Of a stretch of DNA of 64,000 bases, positions 17,914 to 26,408 are shown in pieces. The position numbers and the translations under genes are program-made. The stretch is from Chromobacterium sp. IIBBL 290-4 (GTDB lineage: Bacteria; Pseudomonadota; Gammaproteobacteria; Burkholderiales; Chromobacteriaceae), in contig NZ_CP100128.1 of the NCBI RefSeq assembly GCF_024207115.1, forward strand, positions 3,348,001 to 3,412,000, written 5' to 3'. The notes under the pieces are model-generated. The model searched no databases. It worked only from the letters and a program-made list of their open reading frames with translations, and was not told where the DNA came from. How positions within the stretch are numbered: the stretch's first letter is position 1; each line of letters begins with the position of its first letter.

Positions 17914-19440
17914 TCAACTGCCGCTGTTCTTGTCCAGCGTGGCAGGCTGGTTCCACCAGCCGCCGCCCAGCGCCGCGAACAGCGCCACGGTGTCGCTGTA
18001 ACGGGTGGCCTGCGCCTGGATCAGGCCGATGCGCGCCTGTTGATAGCTGCGCTCGGCGTCCAGCAGCGCCAGGTAGCTGATGCCGCCCAGCTTGTATTGG
18101 CTGGTATGCACCTCAAGCGATTCGCGGGCCCGGGTTTCGGCTTCCGTCTGGGCCTTCAGAGCCAGCGCGTCGGATTCGACCGCGCGCAGGCTGTCCGCCA
18201 CGTTCTGGAAGGCTTTCAGTACGGTAGATCGGTATTGCGCCTCCGCTTGCTGGTAGGCCGCCTCGGCGCCGCGCCGCTTGGCGCTGAGCGCGCCGCCGTT
18301 GAACAGCGGCTGGGTCAAGCCGCCCATGGCGTTCCATAGCGTGTTGCCGATGTCCATATTGGGCAGCACCGTGTGCTGGGTGCCGTAACTGCCGCTGAGC
18401 GTGATCTGCGGGTATTGGCTGGCCGTGGCCACGCCGACTTGGGCGCTGGCCTGATGCAGCAAGGCCTCGCTGGCGCGGATGTCGGGCCGCTGCCGCGCCA
18501 GGGCGGAGGGCAGCGATACGGGCAGTTGTTCCGGCAGCCGCAGCGCGTCGAGATGGAATTCCGGCAGGCCGCCTTCGCCGGGGAAGCGGCCGGCCAATAC
18601 GGCCAGTTGATGGCGGGTTTGCGCCAGCGCCTTGTCCAGCGGCGGCACCTGGGCGCGAGTCTGCGCTACCAGCGTATCCTGAGTCAGCGCGGTGGCGCGG
18701 GGCTGGGCGCCCAACTCCACTTGCTTGACGATGATGGCCAGCTGCGCCTCTTGAGCCTTGAGCAATTCGCGGGTCGCGTTCAGCTGGCTGCGCAAGGAGG
18801 CCTCCTGCACCGCGGTGGTCACGACATTGGCGATCAGGGTCTGGTAAGCGGCCTCGGTTTGGAAGCGCTGGTATTCGGTCGCCGCCATCAGGCCTTCCAG
18901 CTGCCTGCGCTCGCCGCCGAACAGGTCCAGCGTGTAAGACACGCCTATGGTGCCGCTGTAAACGTTGAACTCGTTCGGCGTTTCGCCGCTGAGGATGGCG
19001 CGTTGGCGACCGCCTCCCAGCTGGGCATTGACGCTGGGGAAATAAGTGGTGCCGGCGGCGGCGTTGTAGTTTTCGCGGGCCTGGCGCAGCGCCGCCTGAG
19101 CGGCGTCCAGCGACGGATTGTGCTCCAGCGCGGCGCGGATCAGCTGATCCAGCTCAGGCGAGCGGAACAGCTCCCACCAGCGGGCGGGGATATCCCGGCC
19201 GGGCGCGAAAGACTGGGCGGCGCCGGCCTGGCCGACATGGTCGCCGCGAGCCTCTACGGTGCGGGGGGCGAGCGGGCTTTCGGTGTAAGGGCCCTCGGCG
19301 GCCTTGGGCAGCGAGGGGCTATGGAAGTCCGGGCCGACCGCGCAGCCGGCGAGGGCCAGCGCGGCGGCCAGCGCGCCTATGCGCAATAAACGCGGCCTTC
19401 GCGGATGGGCGGCCGAGGAGGGCATTGATTTGGAATGCAC
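17914..19440 (-). CDS. RND efflux outer-membrane lipoprotein channel (NodT/OprM family)
   Basis: This 508-residue TolC-superfamily channel is a lipoprotein. The N-terminal signal ends in a lipobox ALAGC with Cys33, followed by AVGPDFHSP, the typical opening of NodT proteins. Two OEP repeats form the barrel and helical tunnel. The start is GTG 19440, with CAGGAG six bases upstream; an internal ATG at residue 6 is weaker. It is the first gene of the efflux operon. Having the outer-membrane gene first is a less common order than adaptor-pump-channel. Confidence 0.93.
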   Translation of the reverse strand: MHSKSMPSSAAHPRRPRLLRIGALAAALALAGCAVGPDFHSPSLPKAAEGPYTESPLAPRTVEARGDHVGQAGAAQSFAPGRDIPARWWELFRSPELDQLIRAALEHNPSLDAAQAALRQARENYNAAAGTTYFPSVNAQLGGGRQRAILSGETPNEFNVYSGTIGVSYTLDLFGGERRQLEGLMAATEYQRFQTEAAYQTLIANVVTTAVQEASLRSQLNATRELLKAQEAQLAIIVKQVELGAQPRATALTQDTLVAQTRAQVPPLDKALAQTRHQLAVLAGRFPGEGGLPEFHLDALRLPEQLPVSLPSALARQRPDIRASEALLHQASAQVGVATASQYPQITLSGSYGTQHTVLPNMDIGNTLWNAMGGLTQPLFNGGALSAKRRGAEAAYQQAEAQYRSTVLKAFQNVADSLRAVESDALALKAQTEAETRARESLEVHTSQYKLGGISYLALLDAERSYQQARIGLIQAQATRYSDTVALFAALGGGWWNQPATLDKNSGS

Positions 19441-19463
19441 AGCATGCTCCTGAATGATTGAAC

Positions 19464-19487
19464 CGCCGCGCCGTTTGGGGCGCGGCG
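19464..19487 (-). other. Strong hairpin in the leader of the efflux operon
   Basis: CGCCGCGCC/GGCGCGGCG forms a 9-bp stem with a six-base loop, 24 bases upstream of the first efflux gene. It has no T-run on the minus strand, so it is not a terminator in that direction. It could affect mRNA stability or translation. Confidence 0.35.
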
Positions 19488-19621
19488 TTTCCGGAACTTT
19501 CCCTTGCCGCCGGCGGCGAGCGGGCGCAAAGGGATCAGCCTGCTATGCTCTATGGATTTTGTTCGTATGTCTACTGACTTGTCGCGCGGGTGAATAAAAT
19601 GTCGTTTTGTTGATAGGCGGC

Positions 19622-20389
19622 TTATTGCCCCAGTTGCGCGGCCGCTTCGCGGGGCGTCAGGCCTTGGTGGCCTGTCAAGTGGTCCAGATAGCATATGGCC
19701 TGGTTGCCGGGGGCTAGCGCGCGTAATTCCTTCAGCGCTAGCGCTGGCAATTTGGCCAGGGCTGTTTTGCGTATCAGCAAGGTCGCTTCGTCTTTGCCGC
19801 GCAACAGCTTGTCCGGGTCGGACAGTTCGCGGATGCGCTGCGTCCAGTGCAGGTATTGCGGTTGCCACAGCGGCGCCACCACCCAGTCGCCCCGCGCCGC
19901 GGCTTGCTCGTACGCGCCGACGCAGTCTTCCAGGCTGCCATTTTCAAAATGGTATCCCAGTTCGTCCAGGCGATAGCGGGCCATGATCTCTCGGGAGAAG
20001 CGGCTGATGCCGGCGCCGGGGTTGATGCCCTGGATTGTCTTGATCATCCGGGCGGCGACCTCTGGTTTGGCCAGGTCCGCCAGCGTGGAGACAGCTTCCA
20101 CCGGCACATAGTCCGGCACGCCCCACATGGCGTACGGCGTGTACAAAACGGCCAGCTTTTCCACTTCCTGCTCGAAGGGCGCCAGATAGGCGCCGTGGCT
20201 GCCGGGCAGCCAGGCGCTGCATAGTATGTCTCCCTGGCCGCTGGCCAAGAGTTCGAAGGCGCGCTCGTGAGGCGCGCGCCATTCGCTGACGCTGATGCCG
20301 TGCTTTTCCAGCACGGCGGCGACCAGGCCGGCGCTGGCGGCGTGAAAGGAGAGATCAATGCTGATTAGGGTCAGATGGGCTTGGGTCAT
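19622..20389 (-). CDS. OpuAC-like glycine-betaine/choline binding protein lacking a signal peptide
   Basis: The 255-residue protein has the OpuAC/ProX-type substrate-binding fold. Visible elements include aromatic-rich stretches (SAWLPGSHGAYL, LYTPYAMWGVPDYV, PLWQPQYLHW) and IQGINPGAGISRFSRE. Such proteins normally deliver quaternary amines to an ABC transporter from the periplasm. Here the sequence begins MTQAHLTLISIDLSFHAAS, directly at the first beta-strand, with no signal peptide, and no permease or ATPase gene is adjacent. It overlaps the esterase gene by four bases and is the last gene of a three-gene operon. A cytoplasmic role, for instance sensing or buffering an amine, is possible but unproven. 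Confidence 0.8.
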   Translation of the reverse strand: MTQAHLTLISIDLSFHAASAGLVAAVLEKHGISVSEWRAPHERAFELLASGQGDILCSAWLPGSHGAYLAPFEQEVEKLAVLYTPYAMWGVPDYVPVEAVSTLADLAKPEVAARMIKTIQGINPGAGISRFSREIMARYRLDELGYHFENGSLEDCVGAYEQAAARGDWVVAPLWQPQYLHWTQRIRELSDPDKLLRGKDEATLLIRKTALAKLPALALKELRALAPGNQAICYLDHLTGHQGLTPREAAAQLGQ

Positions 20390-21345
20390 GATTGCTGTCC
20401 ATGGTTGAGGAGAGCCTGGCGCAAGACCCGACCGGCATGGTCGATCACGGCTCGGGCAGAGGGGGCGACGCCGTCCAGATGCAGGCTGGCGTGGGGCAGG
20501 CCAGGCAACAGGGTGGATTCAACCGCCACGCCGGCCGCGCGCAGCGCGTTTGCGTAATCGAGGCCATCGTCGCGCAGCGGATCCAGTCCGGCGGCGATGA
20601 TGGAGGCGGGAGGCAGGTCTGCCAGGTCAGCGCGCAGCGGCGAGGCATACGGAGACGCGGTGGCCGCGGCATCCGGCAAATACATGTCCCAGCAACTACG
20701 CATCGCGTCGCGGGTGAGCAGATAGCCATCGCCAAAGTGCTGATACGATTCGGTGTCGAAGCGGCAATCGGTGGCCGGATAGATCAGCAGTTGATGGCCA
20801 GGCATCGGGCCGCCATGGTCGCGCAGCCACAAGCAGGCCGCGGCGGCCAGGTTGCCGCCGGCGCTGTCTCCGGCCAGGGTCAGCCGCGTTTCGTCCGCGC
20901 CCAGCGCGGCGGCGTGGGCGGCTGCCCATTTGAAGGCCGCGGCCACGTCGAGCAGAGGCGTGGGGAAACGGTGCTCCGGCGCCAGCCTATAGTCCGGCGC
21001 CAACAGCAGGCAGCGGCCAGCGTTGGCCAGCGCGCGCGCCGGGGCGTCGTACAGATCCAGCGTGCCGCGGGTCCAGCCGCCGCCGTGGGCGAATACCGCC
21101 AGCGGCAGCACGGCGTCGCCGCTGCCGGCCGGCCGATACAGCCGCGCCGGCAAAGCGAAGCCATCGGCGGCGGGAAGGGTCAACATCTTGACTTCATCCA
21201 CCGCCTCCGGCGGCGCTTGCCAGCGGCGAAGTCCCTCGGCCGCCGCCCGCGCCTGTTCCAGCGTTTCGGCTGAGATGTCCAGCGCTCCGGCAGCGCGGGC
21301 GCGCGCCAGGAAAGCGGTCATCTGCGGGTCGGCGGGCTGGCTCAT
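20386..21345 (-). CDS. Alpha/beta hydrolase, hormone-sensitive-lipase-like esterase
   Basis: This 319-residue family IV (HSL) carboxylesterase has the oxyanion-hole motif HGGG at residues 87-90 and the nucleophile elbow GDSAGG at 159-164 (Ser161). A downstream Asp (GLDPLRDDG) and His (LPHASLH) complete the triad. Family members cleave short-chain esters and lactones. The natural substrate is unknown. The start ATG 21345 overlaps the stop of the monooxygenase by four bases, and its own stop overlaps the start of the OpuAC-like gene. This indicates translational coupling and a shared pathway. Confidence 0.9.
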   Translation of the reverse strand: MSQPADPQMTAFLARARAAGALDISAETLEQARAAAEGLRRWQAPPEAVDEVKMLTLPAADGFALPARLYRPAGSGDAVLPLAVFAHGGGWTRGTLDLYDAPARALANAGRCLLLAPDYRLAPEHRFPTPLLDVAAAFKWAAAHAAALGADETRLTLAGDSAGGNLAAAACLWLRDHGGPMPGHQLLIYPATDCRFDTESYQHFGDGYLLTRDAMRSCWDMYLPDAAATASPYASPLRADLADLPPASIIAAGLDPLRDDGLDYANALRAAGVAVESTLLPGLPHASLHLDGVAPSARAVIDHAGRVLRQALLNHGQQS

Positions 21346-21638
21346 AGCGCCGGGTTGGGCTGGAAGTGGATCAGGTCCGGCTCGCCGTCGAAGAAGTGCC
21401 AGAAGCTTTGGGCGAAGGGCTGGAAGTCGGCGTGGGCCATGAAGGCGAGGTGCGCGTCCAGGCTGTCCCACTGCACGGCCAGCACGTAGTCGCGTTCGGT
21501 TTCCAACTGGCGGCCCAACTTGTGCGCCTGATAGCCAGGCTTGCCGCGCAGATAGCGGCCGGAAGCCTCGGCCCAGGCGGTTTCGAAGGCTTGCAGTTGG
21601 CCCGGTTTGACGCGCAGGCGGACGATTTCGACGATCAT
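21342..21638 (-). CDS. Antibiotic-biosynthesis-monooxygenase (ABM) domain protein
   Basis: This 98-residue single ABM domain has a ferredoxin-like dimeric fold. Visible features are the N-terminal strand MIVEIVRLRVKPGQLQAFE, the central DYVLAVQWDSLDAHLAF with the family's WxSxxAhxxF pattern, and the FMAHADFQPF helix. Family members include quinol monooxygenases such as YgiN and cofactor-free oxygenases, but some are only binding folds. It opens a tight three-gene operon with an esterase and an OpuAC-like protein. GGAGA lies eight bases upstream of the ATG. Confidence 0.85.
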   Translation of the reverse strand: MIVEIVRLRVKPGQLQAFETAWAEASGRYLRGKPGYQAHKLGRQLETERDYVLAVQWDSLDAHLAFMAHADFQPFAQSFWHFFDGEPDLIHFQPNPAL

Positions 21639-21685
21639 TTCATTGTCTCCATTGACGATGGGGGGCGAATAGCGGCGGCAAAAGC

Positions 21686-22699
21686 TCAGAAGCCGGACAG
21701 TACGATCTTGCCCTTGGCGGTATTGCTCTCCAGCAGCGCGTGGGCGCGCTTGATGTTGGCGGCGTTGATCGCGCCGAAGCGTTCCGCCACCGTGCTCTTG
21801 ACGATGCCGGCGTCGACCAGCCGCGCCAGTTCGCTCAGCAGCTTGTGTTGCTCGATCTGGTCGTCGGTGGCGAACATCGAGCGGGTGTACATGAATTCCC
21901 AGTGCAGCGAGATGCTCTTGCGCTTGAGCTGGGCAATATCCAGCGCGGCCGGGTCGTCGATCAGCGCGAGCTTGCCCTGCGGCGCCAGCGATTCAACAAT
22001 CTCGGCGAAATGCTGGTCAGTCTGGTTCAGGCTGGCCACGTAATCGACCTGTTCGATGCCGATGCGCTTCAGTTCCCGGCTCAGCGGCTGGCGGTGGTCG
22101 ATGACGTGATGCGCGCCCAGCTCGGTCACCCAGGCTTGGGTTTCCGGGCGCGAGGCGGTGCCGATGACGGTGAGGCCGGTGAGCTGGCGCGCCAGCTGGA
22201 CCAGGATGGAGCCGACGCCGCCGGCGGCGCCGACCACTAATAGTTTCTTGCCGGAGGGCTGTTGGTTGGCCAGCACCTGCAAGCGGTCGAACAACAGCTC
22301 CCAGGCGGTGATGGCGGTCAAGGGCAGCGCGGCGGCGGTTTCGAAGTCCAGGCTGTTCGGCATGCGGCCGACGATGCGCTCGTCCACCGCGTGCAGTTCG
22401 CTATTGGCGCCTGGACGCTGCAAGGCGCCGGCGTACCAGACGCGGTCGCCCGGCTGGAACAGGCTGACCTGGCTGCCTACGGCCTTCACCACGCCGACGG
22501 CGTCCCAGCCCAGCACGCGGGCCTGGCCGGCTTCAGGCGGCATATTGGCGCGGACTTTCACATCCACGGGGTTGACCGAGATGGCTTTCACTTCGACCAG
22601 CAGGTCGCGCTCGCCGATCGCGGGTTCCGGCAGCTGAATGTCCAGCAGCGCTTCCGGATGGTTGATAGGCAGGCTTTGGTAGTAGGCGACGGCTTTCAT
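21686..22699 (-). CDS. Zinc-type alcohol dehydrogenase-like / quinone reductase (MDR family)
   Basis: The 337-residue medium-chain dehydrogenase/reductase begins MKAVAYYQSLPI and has the GroES-like domain (SVNPVDVKVRA, GWDAVGVVKAVGS, PGDRVWYAG). The NADPH-binding Rossmann loop is VVGAAGGVGSILVQLA. The catalytic zinc ligands of true alcohol dehydrogenases are absent, so reduction of quinones or enones by NADPH is more likely. AAGGAG precedes the ATG. It is divergent from a LysR gene with 106 bp between starts, the usual arrangement for a LysR-controlled target. Confidence 0.9.
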   Translation of the reverse strand: MKAVAYYQSLPINHPEALLDIQLPEPAIGERDLLVEVKAISVNPVDVKVRANMPPEAGQARVLGWDAVGVVKAVGSQVSLFQPGDRVWYAGALQRPGANSELHAVDERIVGRMPNSLDFETAAALPLTAITAWELLFDRLQVLANQQPSGKKLLVVGAAGGVGSILVQLARQLTGLTVIGTASRPETQAWVTELGAHHVIDHRQPLSRELKRIGIEQVDYVASLNQTDQHFAEIVESLAPQGKLALIDDPAALDIAQLKRKSISLHWEFMYTRSMFATDDQIEQHKLLSELARLVDAGIVKSTVAERFGAINAANIKRAHALLESNTAKGKIVLSGF

Positions 22700-22805
22700 C
22701 GCGGCTCCTTGAGGTGGGAAGTTGTCGATGGCTGCATGGTAGGGGGATTCGCCGCGGAGAAAATCCGGCTAGAATTCAAATCAGTTTCAAAAATAAATTG
22801 ATAAA
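22700..22805. promoter_or_regulatory. Divergent promoter region with likely LysR sites
   Basis: This 106-bp AT-rich region lies between the quinone-reductase-like gene and the LysR gene. It holds overlapping T-N11-A candidates around TTCAAATCAGTTTCAAAAAT (about 22774-22793). This is inferred from the layout typical of LysR regulators. Confidence 0.4.
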
Positions 22806-23711
22806 ATGGTCAGACTGGACGATTTGCAGGTATTTATCCGCGCAGCGGACCATGGCAGCCTGTCGGCGGCGGCGCGGCAGCTGGATTTGAGCCCGGCGGT
22901 GGCCAGCGCGGCGTTGAAGCGGCTGGAGCAAGCGGTGGGCGCGCAGTTGCTGGCGCGCTCCACGCGCAGCCTGCGGCTGACGCTGGCCGGCGAGCGTTAT
23001 CTGGAGCACGCCCGCGTGGCGCTGGATGCGGTGGTGGCCGGCAGTCTGGCGCTGGCGCAGGATAGGCAGGCCTTGAGCGGCAGCCTGTCTTTATCCATGC
23101 CGTCCGATCTGGGGCGCAATCTGCTGCGGCCCTGGCTGGATGATTTTCTGGACGAGCATGCCGGCTTGGGTTTGCAATTGCGCATCAGCGACCGGCTGGC
23201 GGACTTGTACCGGCAGCCGGTGGACGTGGCCCTGCGTTACGGCGTGCCGGAGGATTCCAGCCTGGTGGCGCTGCCCTTGGCGGCGGACAACCGCCGGGTG
23301 CTGTGCGCTTCGCCGGAGTATTTGGCGCGGCAGGGCGAGCCGGATTCGCCGCAGGCTTTGCGCGATCACGTGTGTTTGCGGCTGGTGTTGGGCGACGCGG
23401 TGCATGAGCGCTGGCGCTTCGGGCGGGATGGCGAGTCCTTGATCGTGCCGGCGTCTGGGCGCTGGGTGAGCGACGACGGCGAAATCGTCCGGCAATGGGC
23501 CCTGGCCGGGCGAGGCATCGCTTACAAGTCGCGGCTGGATGTGCTGGCCGATCTGCGGGCCGGCCGCTTGCGGGCTTTGTTGCCCGATTATCAAACCGAG
23601 GCCGCGCCGCTGTATCTGGTGACGCCGCATCGTTTGATGCTGTCGCCGGCGGTCACCGCCATGCGCGCGTATCTGCAAAAGCGGCTGGATGATTATCAGT
23701 CTGAGCCATAA
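22806..23711 (+). CDS. LysR family transcriptional regulator
   Basis: The 301-residue LysR-type protein has the N-terminal winged helix (LQVFIRAADHGSLSAAARQL, SPAVASAALKRLE, RSTRSLRLTLAGE), a linker helix and a periplasmic-binding-like effector domain. The effector domain resembles that of the CrgA/DsdC-like group that often controls oxidoreductases. It is divergent from the MDR oxidoreductase at 21686-22699, the most likely target. The effector is unknown. The start ATG 22806 has no strong Shine-Dalgarno sequence. Confidence 0.93.
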   Translation: MVRLDDLQVFIRAADHGSLSAAARQLDLSPAVASAALKRLEQAVGAQLLARSTRSLRLTLAGERYLEHARVALDAVVAGSLALAQDRQALSGSLSLSMPSDLGRNLLRPWLDDFLDEHAGLGLQLRISDRLADLYRQPVDVALRYGVPEDSSLVALPLAADNRRVLCASPEYLARQGEPDSPQALRDHVCLRLVLGDAVHERWRFGRDGESLIVPASGRWVSDDGEIVRQWALAGRGIAYKSRLDVLADLRAGRLRALLPDYQTEAAPLYLVTPHRLMLSPAVTAMRAYLQKRLDDYQSEP

Positions 23712-23791
23712 TGGAGTTCGGCAGTAGATTCAAATCGGAACAAGTTCTTATCGCGGAGGCGGCGATGTGTATTTTCCATAAAGAATCGGGC

Positions 23792-23797
23792 TATAAT
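23792..23797 (+). promoter_or_regulatory. -10 element of the pcnB operon
   Basis: A perfect TATAAT lies 56 bases upstream of the pcnB ATG. No good -35 element is visible at the expected distance. Confidence 0.45.
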
Positions 23798-23853
23798 CGC
23801 GGCCTCGAATCCCTAACCTTGCGAATCCAGCATTCCAAGTCACAATCTTCCAC

Positions 23854-25212
23854 ATGATCCGCAAGCTCATCCGTAAAGTCCTGGAACTGCCCATGGGCAA
23901 ACGCCGCGGCAAGCCGCGCGTCTATCCTTTGCCGCAACACGGCGTCCGCCGCGACCAACTCAGCTCCGCCGCCCTGCGCGTGACCAGCCGTCTGCAAGAA
24001 GCCGGCTACTCCGCCTTCGTGGTGGGCGGCGCGGTGCGCGACCTGATGTTGGGCGTGTCGCCCAAGGATTTTGACGTGGCCACCAACGCCACGCCGGAGC
24101 AGGTGCATCACCTGTTCCGCCGCTCCCGCATCATCGGCCGCCGTTTCCGCATCGTCCATGTGATGATGGGTCCGGAAACCATTGAGGTGACCACCTTCCG
24201 CGGCGGCAGCGTCGACGACACCAATGAAACCGGCCGCATCATGGCCGACAACAGCTTTGGCAGCCAGGAAGAGGACGCGCACCGCCGCGACTTCACCGTC
24301 AACGCCTTGTTCTACGATCCGTCGAATGAGACGGTGATCGACTATCACAACGGCGTCAAAGACCTGCATGCCAAGAAACTGGTGATGATAGGCCAGCCGG
24401 CCCGCCGCTATCAGGAAGACCCGGTGCGCATGCTGCGCGCGGTGCGTCTGGCCGCCAAACTGGGTTTTGAGATCGACGACGACACCAAGAAGCCCATCCG
24501 CGCGCACGCCCATCTGCTGAAAAAAGAGCCGGCGGCGCGTCTGTTCGACGAAATGCTGAAGCTGCTGATGTCCGGCCATGCTTACGCGTGCTTGAAAAAG
24601 CTGCGCGAAGAAGGCCTGGCCCGCGGCGTATTCCCCTTGCTGGACGCGGTGATGGACGACAAGGGCGGCGATGACGCCTTCCTGCGCCTGAGCCTGGAAA
24701 GCACCGACGCGCGCTTGCGCGCCGACAAGCCGATCTCGGTCGGCTTCCTGCTGGCCACGCTGCTGTGGCGCCAGGTGAATCAAGGCTGGCAGAAGCGTCT
24801 GGCCGCCGGCGAGAAGAGCCTGCCGGCGCTGCTGGAAGCCATCTCCGAAGTCGAGAGCGAGCAAGACAATGATTTCGCCATTCCGCGCCGCTTCAGCGTG
24901 ACCATGCGCGAGATCTGGACCCTGCAGGCCCGTTTCGACAGCCGCACCGGCGCGCGTCCTTACCGCTTCCTGGAGCAGCCGCGCTTCCGCGCCGCTTACG
25001 ACTTCATGGCCTTGCGCAGCGAGGCGGGCGAAGTGCCGGCCGAACTGGTGCGCTGGTGGGAAGCCTTCCAGCGCGGCGACGCCGAGGATTGCGAGCGCTT
25101 GATCGCCGAAGCCAAGCAGGGCGGAGCGGAAGAGCCGGCCAAGAAGCGCCGTCGCCGCCGTTCCAACGGCCGCCGCAAGACCGAGGGCGGCGGCGGGGAG
25201 AGCGCCGAGTGA
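23854..25212 (+). CDS. pcnB: Poly(A) polymerase I
   Basis: PcnB adds 3' poly(A) tails that promote RNA decay. The 452-residue protein has the class II nucleotidyltransferase signature GGAVRDLMLGVSPKDFDVAT with the two catalytic aspartates. It also has RRFRIVHV, the RRDFTVNAL motif and a C-terminal arginine/lysine-rich tail (KKRRRRRSNGRRK) that is usual for PcnB but not for CCA-adding enzymes. The start context gives an N-terminal arginine- and lysine-rich RKLIRKVLELPMGKRRGK. It is the first gene of the pcnB-folK-kinase-panBCD run; its stop overlaps the folK start. Confidence 0.95.
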   Translation: MIRKLIRKVLELPMGKRRGKPRVYPLPQHGVRRDQLSSAALRVTSRLQEAGYSAFVVGGAVRDLMLGVSPKDFDVATNATPEQVHHLFRRSRIIGRRFRIVHVMMGPETIEVTTFRGGSVDDTNETGRIMADNSFGSQEEDAHRRDFTVNALFYDPSNETVIDYHNGVKDLHAKKLVMIGQPARRYQEDPVRMLRAVRLAAKLGFEIDDDTKKPIRAHAHLLKKEPAARLFDEMLKLLMSGHAYACLKKLREEGLARGVFPLLDAVMDDKGGDDAFLRLSLESTDARLRADKPISVGFLLATLLWRQVNQGWQKRLAAGEKSLPALLEAISEVESEQDNDFAIPRRFSVTMREIWTLQARFDSRTGARPYRFLEQPRFRAAYDFMALRSEAGEVPAELVRWWEAFQRGDAEDCERLIAEAKQGGAEEPAKKRRRRRSNGRRKTEGGGGESAE

Positions 25213-25697
25213 CGCTGGCCTATGTGGCGCTCGGCAGCAATCTGGAACACCCGGATCGGCAAGTGAGCGCGGCGCTCGCTGCGCTTGCCGGGATCGCCGG
25301 CACCCGCGTGCTGCGGCATTCCTCTTTATACCGCACCGCGCCGGTCGGCTATGCCGACCAGCCGGACTTCATCAATGCGGTAGCCGCCCTGGACACCGCA
25401 TTGCCGCCGCAAGCTTTGTTGGCAGAGCTATTTGCGCTGGAGCAACGCTTTGGCCGGCAGCGCAGTTTCCGCAATGCGCCAAGAGTTCTAGATCTTGACC
25501 TTTTGTATTACGATGGCGTCATGTCGTCTGATCCGAACATGATCCTGCCGCACCCGCGCATGCATGAGCGCGCTTTCGTGATGGCGCCGTTGGCCGAAAT
25601 CGCTGCCGGACAAACGCTGGCGGGCATAGGCGATGTTTCCGAACTGGCGGCGTCGCTCGACGCCGGCGGCATCGTCCGGCTGGATGAGGCTGTCTGA
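25209..25697 (+). CDS. folK: 6-hydroxymethyl-7,8-dihydropterin pyrophosphokinase
   Basis: FolK transfers pyrophosphate from ATP to 6-hydroxymethyl-dihydropterin in folate synthesis. The 162-residue protein starts at GTG 25209, whose last two bases form part of the pcnB stop (GTGA overlap). The HPPK signature is clear: YVALGSNLEHP, YRTAPVGYADQPDFINAV and RVLDLDLLYYDG, with the two metal-binding aspartates followed by LPHPRMHERAFV. pcnB-folK-panB order is common in proteobacteria. The overlap points to translational coupling. Confidence 0.95.
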   Translation: MTLAYVALGSNLEHPDRQVSAALAALAGIAGTRVLRHSSLYRTAPVGYADQPDFINAVAALDTALPPQALLAELFALEQRFGRQRSFRNAPRVLDLDLLYYDGVMSSDPNMILPHPRMHERAFVMAPLAEIAAGQTLAGIGDVSELAASLDAGGIVRLDEAV

Positions 25698-25721
25698 ACC
25701 CATCCCTATTCTGGAATTAAG

Positions 25722-26357
25722 ATGACCCAATTGCGCTATGTCGTGGTGGAGGGGCCTATCGGCTCCGGCAAGTCTTCGCTGGCCAAACGCTTGTCCGGCT
25801 ACTGGAATGTGCAGCTCAAGGCCGAGGATCCCGCGGCCAATCCTTTTCTGCCCCGTTTTTACCGCAATATGCCGGCTCATGCGCTGTCTACCCAACTGAG
25901 CTTTTTGCTGCAGCGCGCCGACATCGCGCGCGACATGCTGCAAGGCGAACTGGCGGCCGCGCCGCTGGTGTCGGACTTTCTGTTCGAGAAAGACGAGCTG
26001 TTCGCCCGCGTCAATCTGGACGAGCAGGAGCTGGCCTTGTACCGCCGGCTGGCCCGTCAGGCCTTGCCCGAGTATCCGGTGCCGGACCTGGTGATCTATC
26101 TGCAAGCGTCGGAGGACGTATTGCTGGAACGCGTCGCCGCGCGCGCCATCGATTACGAAGTGAACTTCCCCGAGGGGTACCTCAAGCGGGTGCACGCCGC
26201 CTATAGCGAATTTTTTCATCAGTACGAAGCCGCGCCGTTGCTGATAGTCAACACCGACCACCTGAATCTGGTGGACGGCGACGAGGACTTCGAGTTATTG
26301 ATCCGCTGCATTGCCGAAATGCGCGGTCAACGCAGCTATTTCAACAAGAGCGCCTGA
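25722..26357 (+). CDS. Deoxynucleoside kinase family protein
   Basis: This 211-residue P-loop kinase has a Walker A loop EGPIGSGKSS (residues 10-19) and the deoxynucleoside-kinase-like DFLFEKDELFA (an ERS/DRY-region equivalent). The lid region contains ERVAARAIDYE. These enzymes phosphorylate deoxyadenosine/deoxyguanosine or deoxycytidine in salvage. Substrate specificity is not readable. It sits between folK and panB in the same direction, with gaps of about 25 and 50 bp. This conserved neighbourhood in proteobacteria may mark a link to cofactor metabolism, but that is inference. Confidence 0.85.
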   Translation: MTQLRYVVVEGPIGSGKSSLAKRLSGYWNVQLKAEDPAANPFLPRFYRNMPAHALSTQLSFLLQRADIARDMLQGELAAAPLVSDFLFEKDELFARVNLDEQELALYRRLARQALPEYPVPDLVIYLQASEDVLLERVAARAIDYEVNFPEGYLKRVHAAYSEFFHQYEAAPLLIVNTDHLNLVDGDEDFELLIRCIAEMRGQRSYFNKSA

Positions 26358-26408
26358 TCCGGAAAGCTTCCGCGCGGCGCCGCAGATGGAACACGAGGAA
26401 ATCGAGAG

